Source: Cannabis sativa (Eukaryota; Streptophyta; Magnoliopsida; Rosales; Cannabaceae). From it: DNA of 64,000 bases. The stretch lies in NCBI RefSeq assembly GCF_029168945.1, contig NC_083602.1, positions 44,887,442-44,951,441 of the forward strand, written 5' to 3'. Numbering within the stretch: the first letter of the stretch is position 1; the number at the start of each line of letters is the position of its first letter. The notes beneath the pieces are model-generated. The model worked only from the letters and a program-made list of their open reading frames with translations. It was not told the DNA's origin and did no database searches. The position numbers and the translations under genes were made by a program. Of the stretch, positions 57,201 through 64,000 are shown in pieces.

Positions 57201-57201
57201 T
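57191..57201 (+). other. Tekay polypurine tract
   Basis: GAGGGGATAAT abuts the right LTR at 57202. It overlaps the last codons and stop of pol, a compact arrangement. Confidence 0.85.
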
Positions 57202-59280
57202 TGTAATGACCGCTCTAGTAATGTGGATTAGTAAAGGCAATTAGCACTAATTTTTATTATTTTATTATTATTTGTGAATTAATTTAATTGTGGACCCCAA
57301 TATTTAGAAATAAATATTAGAGTTATAATTTCTCAATTCCAGAGATTTCATTAAACTCTGGGGGTATTATTTAGCTTATATGTGAAATATGTTATTTTTG
57401 TAATTTTTCCTCGGCGACAACGGAGAATGCGATGGATGGCTAGATTGATCACATGGGTAAGTTTAGAACCTTATTTCATAGTGGGAAATATTTTAGAGAA
57501 AATAAATTATCGGGATTGAGCGGGGTTATGGAAATTGACCATTTTACCCCTAGCTTTAAAAATACCTAAGTTATACCTTAAAAGGCATTTTTGTCATTTG
57601 AAAAAAATAAGAGATAGGTGGCTGCCTTAGGTTTTTGACACCTAGCTAAGTTGATTTCAGCAAGGGATCAATTAAATCCTTTTGTCTCATTTGAAGAAAA
57701 ATCAAGGAAAAAGAAAAGATTGAATTTTAGAGCTTTCTCTTGAACCCCTCTCTCTCTGTCTTGCTTTCGGCTGGGACAAACCAAGGGAGTTTGTTGTTGA
57801 TTGTTGGATTCCAGCAAGGATTTCAGAAAATCAATCTAAGGTAAGTTCCAATGAAACCCTTCTTAGTTTTCAAGTTTTTAAGTTAGGTTGAAATGGTGAT
57901 TTTGATTCTGAGGGGCTGTTAGGTTTTAAAATGCTTAAGGTTCAATTTCTAGGGTTAGTTTGAGTTAATCTAAGTCCCTAGCAGCTGGTTTTGATGCTTG
58001 ATGTTAGTTCTAAGCAAGCTTGAGTTTTGAAACTCAAGCTTTGAGCTTTAATGGCAACTTGAGATTTGTTGTTTTGTTTTGTGAATTATTGGTTGGAAAT
58101 GGTTGTTTATGCATTGTATAGGTGTACTAGAGAGTTTGATAAAGTTTGGTTGAGATTTGAGGTCATGGGGAAAATTTTTGGGTTCCTAGCACAGAACCGG
58201 AATTCCGGTTCTGGGGGACCTGTACCAACCGGTCGACCGGATGGTGACCCAGAACCGGATTTCCGGTTGGGAACCGGTCTGCCTGTTGGGGGAATTTCCA
58301 GAACCCTAGTTTTGGCCAATTTTGAGATATTTAGAGTATTGCCATGAGGTTTATCGATATGGAAATTTTTAATTTCAAGTTTAAATCCCGGAAAGTGATT
58401 TAGCAAGTCACTCACCTGTGTTACAATTATTGTGATTAGGGCATCCATCTAGCACGTGATTTCCGTTCAGGTCGGCCAGCCCACTTGAATTCAGAAAACA
58501 TGTAAGAACTGTGTATAATGTATGATGTGATTATCTGAATGTGTGTATATGTGTTTGTATATGCATGCTTGAATTATGTTAAGCACTACCAACACTTGTA
58601 TGAATAAGTTATAGAGTGCATTGGTATAGTAATTATTGTGGTTGTGAGTACGATACAGTGATACCAACACGGGCACGGGAAAATACTAAGGAGTGTGGTA
58701 CATCACTCAGTGTTACTCAGTGTTTGGGGTAAACCCTACCAACACTCGTACAGTGAGGTACGATGTGTATGTGGTATAGTGGTTGTACCCTAGTATTGAA
58801 CGTTCATACTCATCTGTTAAGCTCTGTAAATAGGTGTATGGGCGCCTATTTACAGGTCGGAAATTATATGGTATGTTATATGCATTTCTTACTGAGTCTG
58901 TTGACTCACAGTTTCTGCCTCCTTGTGTAGGTAAAGGAAAGGCGAAGGCTGAACAGGAGTGAACCTGAGCTCGGGTGAGATTGTACATGTCAAGCAGGGC
59001 GACCTGGAGTGTTCGGTCTCGGGACATCTGGGAGTTGTATTTTGAAAGTCGCTGTGCGACCTGGAAATTATGAATTTTGAAATGTATAGTTTGAAAAGTA
59101 AATTTTACAAAGTTTGAAAACGGGATCCCGGAATTTGTAAATATTATATTATATTACAAAGTTTAGTATTTAAAGCAAAAGTTTTAATTTGACACGTTTT
59201 TCGAGAAATTTCTTTGATTAGCAAAGATTGCACAATAATTGAAAAAGCACTGTAGCGTGCCTTAGGATTAGGGCGTTACA
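57202..59280 (+). repeat. Tekay right LTR
   Basis: 2079 bp, colinear with the left LTR with scattered substitutions and small indels (for example a deletion of GAAGAA-type sequence near 57825). Confidence 0.94.
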
Positions 59281-59285
59281 CTAGG
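59281..59285 (+). repeat. Target-site duplication of the forward Tekay, right copy
   Basis: CTAGG after GCGTTACA, same as 50390-50394. Confidence 0.95.
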
Positions 59286-59758
59286 GTATTTGGTCAACTT
59301 TGAGTACTCTAAAATACCCCGATATTTCTAAAATCAACTTATTCCAATAATCTCATCAATATTTCTAACTAAAACTATTGTGACATTTTTGGCCTCAAAT
59401 CGGATCTCCAGGGCGCCACATTTAAAAATATTTTTATTTCACAAATAACTCATATTATATCCACGTATTTCAATAAATCCTCGTAATTAATAAATTACGC
59501 TTATATATCCACTTATCGTGTCTTCAGGGTTCCCGAACCTGAAAAATATTTTTATTCTACATATAGCTCATATTACATTCACACATGCTATATAAATCTC
59601 CGTAATTAACAAATTACGATTATTTACTCACTTATAGCAAAATTTAAATTTTATACTTAAATAAATTAGTAGGATCATAATCCCACTTATTACCTGATTA
59701 ACTCATAATATAAATATAAACCCTAATTATTTACCATTAGACTTATTGGGATATTACA
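59286..59758 (-). repeat. 3' LTR of the degraded Tekay-like element, proximal part
   Basis: On the minus strand it starts TGTAATATCCCAATAAG at 59758, directly after the PPT. It contains two near-repeats of about 120 bp (around AAAAATATTTTTATT and CTCATATTA, near 59430-59540 and 59545-59640). It joins the distal part across the inserted element. Confidence 0.82.
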
Positions 59759-60825
59759 ACTATCCCCTCCTAATAGAAATTTCGCCCTCGAAATTTATTT
59801 AAACGATTTGGGATATTATCCCCATATCTATGATTCTAACTGTTAAATTGCTGTTTCCACCTTGCTAGATATATGTATATATATTTTTTTACAACAATTT
59901 CTTAACTAGTGGAACTGTCTCATTTTATAGTACCTTCTTTTTCTAGTCCAAAACATGGACAAGATATTTTTCCCATATAATAAATTTGTCTGAACTTTAA
60001 CATCATCACAGCTCAGAATATGGGTCCAGTCTGATACATATTTTCTTAGCATGGAGGCATGAAACACATTATATACTCCGGACAACGTAGGAGTTAAGGC
60101 TAGCTGATAGGCTACCTAGCCTAATTACCTTAGTAAACAGGCATCTAATATTTCTCTTGTACCACACTTATTAAGGTACCTAACCTGTGGTACATTTAAT
60201 TATTACTTTTAAATAAACACCTCGTCAAGGAAGAGATTATTATAAGATAATCTATCCTTTAATAAATATGCTCATAGCATGTTTCTAATATTCCATTGAT
60301 CTTCTCAGGTTACCCACCTTTCAAGAATAAAACATCATACTATTTTCGCTTTAACCTCTATGGTTCTCAATAACCTTCTTTAATTCTTAACATCATAGCC
60401 AAAGATATCAACCTTGGAATTTCACAAGATTAGATTATTTCTTCGTATGAATTCTGTTTTCTCATTTACAGTATAAATTGGCTATACTAATAGACAACAT
60501 ATTAACTTTGTATGTCCAACTGTTACTACTCGATCAAAATCATCAGATCCAATAGTACATAATTCATAATTATGTCTTTCTACTCCTTCTATGAGATCTC
60601 CTAAGCTGATCTACTGACTTAGCTTAGTAACAAGTTAAGTATTCATTTCTGATAGATATTCAATTAAAGCATTTCTTATTTCCGCCCACTTATTTGTCTC
60701 AATATCTTGAAATTTCTGCTTATTAACACATCACTTCCTCTTAATAAATCTCTGGAACCATTACTGATTCTGCATCCTAATATGAATCTTTCTAGCGTAC
60801 TTTGTCCTCACTCATACACTTCCCG

Positions 60826-60935
60826 AGGTGACTCCACGAAGGATTTCCCATCTTGAGATTACCCCAAGTTAAGTATGCTTAACTCCAAACTAAGCTCATG
60901 GTGGGTTATCTAAAAGTAAATGCTTCTTTGTCGTT
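60826..60935 (-). repeat. 5S-rRNA-like relic 1
   Basis: On the minus strand this resembles plant 5S rRNA with many changes. In plus orientation, CACTTCCCGAGGTGACTCC, CCCAAGTTAAGTATGCTTAACTCC and ATGCTTCTT match the order of reverse-complemented 5S (ACTTCCCGGGAGGTCACCC, AAGCGCGCTTAACTGCGGAG, GTGCTTTAAC). Cassandra TRIM elements carry 5S-derived LTR sequence and are a possible source. The match is divergent. Confidence 0.4.
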
Positions 60936-62069
60936 CCTAATTGTTATTTCTTGCTTTCATTCTTTCATTAATAAAATTCAATTGCCATCACTCCCTTCAT
61001 AAACATCTTGCAATTCCTCATCAGTTTCTGTTCACTTAAACTTGAAGAATTCCCATCTTATTGTCAACTTAAATCTTGTTCAACTCCACTTATTTTAACT
61101 TGTATCAATTTCCCTTGAATTGACACAACTTTTAATTAATTTTTTTTTTCCAATCATTTACGATTAACCACCATCATAAAGTAATTTGATTAAACCTATA
61201 CAATAGAGGCAACACTGCTCATACCAGGTACCCACAACTAAACTGGAAATACCCATTTCATGAATTCTCAACTAATAACAATTAATTAAAGATCATTTCT
61301 TGATCCTTAAGTTTCTTTTCTGTGTTTGGTAGAAATATTGATAATCTTTTCAAGCACTTCCAGAAAAATACATACCTCAAGTATACTCTTTGTTTTATTG
61401 ATAATCCCTTGGTACAAATTACCATACTAACTTATAGTGAGTCTCCCATTGATGATGCTAAGTCATCAACATCTGAGACTCTCGTGTTCTTTTTTTTTTC
61501 CATCATCACCACTAAGGTTCAACTCCCTGGTTCATATGACATCATTGCTTCCTTGCAATCATCACTATCTTCATACTTGGTTAACCACTTTAAAACTTAT
61601 TCTATACTCAATTATATAACTCGTTGTTTAATAAACAACCTACTTTGTGATCCAACATCCACCAATCACTCAATTACGTGTCTATTAAATTGCATCTCAA
61701 TTCATAAGCTTTTCCCCATTCTGGGTGAGTATGCTTTTCTATAATTTCATAATAAAGTGGTCTTTTCTCAGAATGTCAATGGTCTCCTTATATACCATAT
61801 TGACTATCTAGTCAATTATAAAGTACTCTCCATCATTACCGTATCACCTTAAGTAATTTAGGTAATCTTCTTTACTTTAGTGATACCACTACTCTTCTTG
61901 ACGTTCTTTTATACGTTACTCCGGTAACATCCTCGCTTTAAGCCTCCATTGGGCCCTTACACCCACAGAATAGTGGCTCTTATACATGACTGCATCACTC
62001 TAGTTGTTTCCTGGACTAACGGCTGGTCCCACGGACCAATCCAAGTGTTTCTAATGTCTTTGCTCTGAC

Positions 62070-62190
62070 TCGCACGCTTCATGGGGAAATTTCTTAAATG
62101 AAACCACCCCAAGTCAAGGACACTTAACCATGGAGTTCCGTCATGGTGAGCTACCAAAACAAGATGCTTCTTGCTAACATAGGTAGTCCC
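62070..62190 (-). repeat. 5S-rRNA-like relic 2
   Basis: CCCAAGTCAAGGACACTTAA, then ATGGAGTTCCGTCATGGTGA, GATGCTTCTTGC and TAGGTAGTCCCACTCC follow the same order as in relic 1 and in reverse-complemented 5S rRNA. It lies about 1.24 kb from relic 1 in the same orientation. Confidence 0.42.
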
Positions 62191-63358
62191 ACTCCTACAT
62201 AATCTCAAAATTACTACACAATCGTCACCTTCAATTCATCTAGGATTCCAGACAATACTCATAAATTGTCCCACCTTTGGTAACACTAGATCACTTCTAA
62301 ACAAAAGATTTTCTTATTTGAATCAATTAGATTGATGCCTCCATTAACTACTCATTTTCTATATTCCACTAGGGAATATCAACAATTATGAGTATTGTCA
62401 TCTTTCTAATCTCTCTACCCTGTTAAATTGGTTACCACTAAATAACATACATGCACAGTTCATTCAGATTTCTTGATGTCTCTAACTAAATGTACAATAT
62501 TTAATATCAATAGTAATTATAATATTGCCCATAAATTCTAACTTTAGTCGGCCGAAGGACCGATATCCCTGTCTCCTTGAGTAATAACCAGCACTTGGGC
62601 AAGACCCGTACACTTTTCTCCTTTAACATAAGTCTTTCTTAACTACGTGTAGGTTCTTTTTAGATGACCCACTACTGCATAAAAAAACAAGATATGGCTC
62701 TACATTGGCTCAAATGACGCCCTTTTGCATCTTGAACACTCAGGATAAGGTCACCATTTCTTATACTCACTTTGACCGTTATCATTGTCACCCTAGAACC
62801 TTTCGTTCTATCCCATAATTTGTGGTTCATTTAGTTTTTGCTTCTTGATCTACTAGTAAGTTGGCTTCATATATTCCACCACATCCAGTGGTACAACAGG
62901 AAGTGTCAGTAATATGAGAATAGACACAAGATGAGCCTATTGTTCTTTCAGATCTCAGATCTGTTTTCCCTTATTGTCCAATCATATCCTGCATAACAGA
63001 ATTTACATGTTCCCAACATTATGGCAATGAAGAATTCTCTTCCTTACCGTTTGCCCTAAGCCCAGATAGCTTGCTAATCAGACTATTTGATTGCCCTTAC
63101 TGATTAACTTATCACACATTTAGTCCACATCTTCTAACCATTTACAACTCAGACGCATATCAATATCAATATGCATATACCATAAACATATTCTTATCAA
63201 AATTTTCACTATGCTACTCTTCCAACATACTTTATAATAGCCTAGGCAGGTCGTCCAATAGCAAATAATATAAATACTTACTATATACCATGATTCGACC
63301 TGTCCTCGCAGCAAATGTACATATTCGACTAGTCTTCAGGACCTTTAAAACAATGGCT

Positions 63359-63370
63359 GCTCTGATACCA
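63359..63370 (-). other. PBS of the degraded Tekay-like element
   Basis: TGGTATCAGAGC on the minus strand, just after the LTR end at 63374, matching initiator tRNA-Met. Confidence 0.88.
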
Positions 63371-63373
63371 AGT

Positions 63374-64000
63374 TGTAACGCCCTAATCTATAGGGACGCC
63401 ACGTGTGTGATTTTATAAACTAGTTTAATACCAATAGAATAATTAATTATTAAAAACTGTGATAATATTAAAAACTTCACTAAAATAAAACACTAAAAAC
63501 AGACATTATAACGGCATAAAAAGTGTGTTATGGGAATCTCTGTTATAAAATGTTTTGCTAAAGAAATATATACGACAACCATTTAAACATAAAATCAAAA
63601 TACACGGCAGATACAGCCAGTCCAAAACAACTCCTGGCAACTCGGCACGCAGGCCAGTGAGGTCAATATGTACATTGCTGGAGAAGACTGCCACCTCATG
63701 GTTGATCTAGCTTTTCTTTGTCTTTACCTGCACCACATAGCACCCGTGAGTCACAAGGACTCAGCAAGAAAAGTAATAATAATCATATAGTTTATTATTC
63801 GAATATTGTAATTTATACCCAATAAGAATCAAACCATCACACTTTATTCATAAGATGAAATCCAAATCACTACTGGCATCTGCCACGAATAAATATTAGT
63901 ATGCAGATATTTGGTAATACAAAACCATTATACCAATAATGGAATTCATATTCATTTAATCATATAAATAATATATATGTTACCTCATAAAGCAACCATC
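63374..64000 (-). repeat. 5' LTR of the degraded Tekay-like element (partial)
   Basis: Nearly identical to 47974-48605. Differences include CCACGTGTG versus CCACATGTG and a few single bases and short indels. The rest lies past the window end. Confidence 0.92.

Larger units (their letters stand above)
50395..59280 (+). mobile_element. Structurally complete Tekay chromovirus (8.9 kb)
   Basis: LTRs of 2085 and 2079 bp, initiator-Met PBS, gag-pol, PPT, and CTAGG target duplications. Lineage assignment rests on the FIDD reverse transcriptase context ([17 protein letters not shown]), the protease DSGATRSYV, and the C-terminal chromodomain-like block EEATWELESDMRTQHPELF. Coding damage makes it non-autonomous now, but its integration was recent enough for the ends and duplication to be perfect. 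Confidence 0.93.
59759..63373 (-). pseudogene. Eroded interior of the degraded Tekay-like element
   Basis: 3.6 kb with no credible long ORF. Only one region is clearly recognisable: on the minus strand near 60100-60000, YNVFHASMLRKYVSD, the conserved integrase C-terminus shared with the forward Tekay (VFHISMLRKYVSD at about 56911-56950). Gag, protease and RT are not recognisable, and the interior is about 1-1.5 kb shorter than normal. Two 5S-rRNA-like stretches lie at 60826-60935 and 62070-62190. The rest I cannot assign. Confidence 0.6.
47974..64000 (-). mobile_element. Degraded Tekay-like element on the minus strand (runs off window)
   Basis: On the minus strand: 5' LTR (beyond 64000 to 63374), initiator-Met PBS (63370-63359), a 3.6-kb interior with no intact gene (63373-59759), PPT (TAGGAGGGGATAGT) and a 3' LTR (59758-47974) split by a complete forward Tekay element. 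LTR ends read TGTAATATCCC and GGGTGTTACA. A readable integrase C-terminus near 60100-60000 assigns it to Tekay. It was inserted into the Tat-like gag at 47973. Confidence 0.82.

Noticed and set aside
61322..61744. Plus-strand 140-codon ORF in the degraded Tekay-like interior
   Set aside because: Opposite strand to the element, AT-rich composition, no recognisable family.
59759..63373. Host gene exons in the unassigned interior
   Set aside because: It lies between the PPT and PBS of one minus-strand element, has a readable Tekay integrase tail, and shows no splice-consistent ORFs.

Overview
This is a plant (angiosperm) genome window that consists, as far as I can see, entirely of nested LTR retrotransposons and their relics. 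I found no host gene, tRNA, rRNA cluster or CRISPR array. The evidence for a plant is the mix of plant-only lineages: a Ty3/gypsy Athila element, a Ty3/gypsy Tat element with an archaeal-type second RNase H, Tekay-type chromoviruses, and a long-LTR Ty1/copia family. Initiator-Met primer sites and plant-style TATA boxes and introns fit this. I cannot name the species.

Left part (1-4823): LTR fragments of the copia family, a scrap of Tat RNase H (1969-2100), and a minus-strand, non-coding copia-family element (2101-4823). The 5' LTR of that element is split. Its last 25 bp lie at 4799-4823 and its first part lies 40 kb away at 44811-46164. Everything between was inserted into it.

Central block (4824-44810): a forward copia-family element (subtype A) has LTRs at 4824-6668 and at 20163-20574 plus 43050-44495. 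An Athila element on the minus strand (6970-15705) sits in its interior. Athila has one LTR, an intact 393-codon ORF downstream of pol, a twice-frameshifted pol, and a deleted 5' end. A second copia-family element (subtype B, 20575-43044) sits inside the right LTR of A, with 1885-bp LTRs and a perfect 5-bp target duplication (GTAAT). Inside B lies a young Tat element (24171-36476), whose LTRs differ at about 6 of 756 positions. Tat has a decayed gag-pol on the plus strand and, convergent to it, a spliced gene on the minus strand. That gene has its own TATA box, a 5'-UTR intron, two coding introns and a 'transposase, gypsy type' domain.

Right part (46165-64000): a minus-strand Tat-like gag-protease relic (46165-47973) abuts a degraded minus-strand Tekay-like element (47974 to beyond 64000) with LTRs of about 2.9 kb. 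A structurally complete forward Tekay chromovirus (50395-59280, target duplication CTAGG) is inserted in the 3' LTR of that element. Its gag-pol is one continuous frame broken by stops, plus two small deletions near the end.

The parts work as transposons, not as a cellular pathway. The LTRs carry promoters, PBS and PPT sites prime reverse transcription, and gag, protease, RT-RNase H and integrase would make particles and integrate DNA. None of the gag-pol genes looks functional. The most interesting content is how the accessory genes of Athila and Tat seem to be expressed. Both sit behind their own TATA boxes and possible leader introns. In Athila, the same GTCGCGAC octamer array precedes both the LTR TATA box and the internal one.
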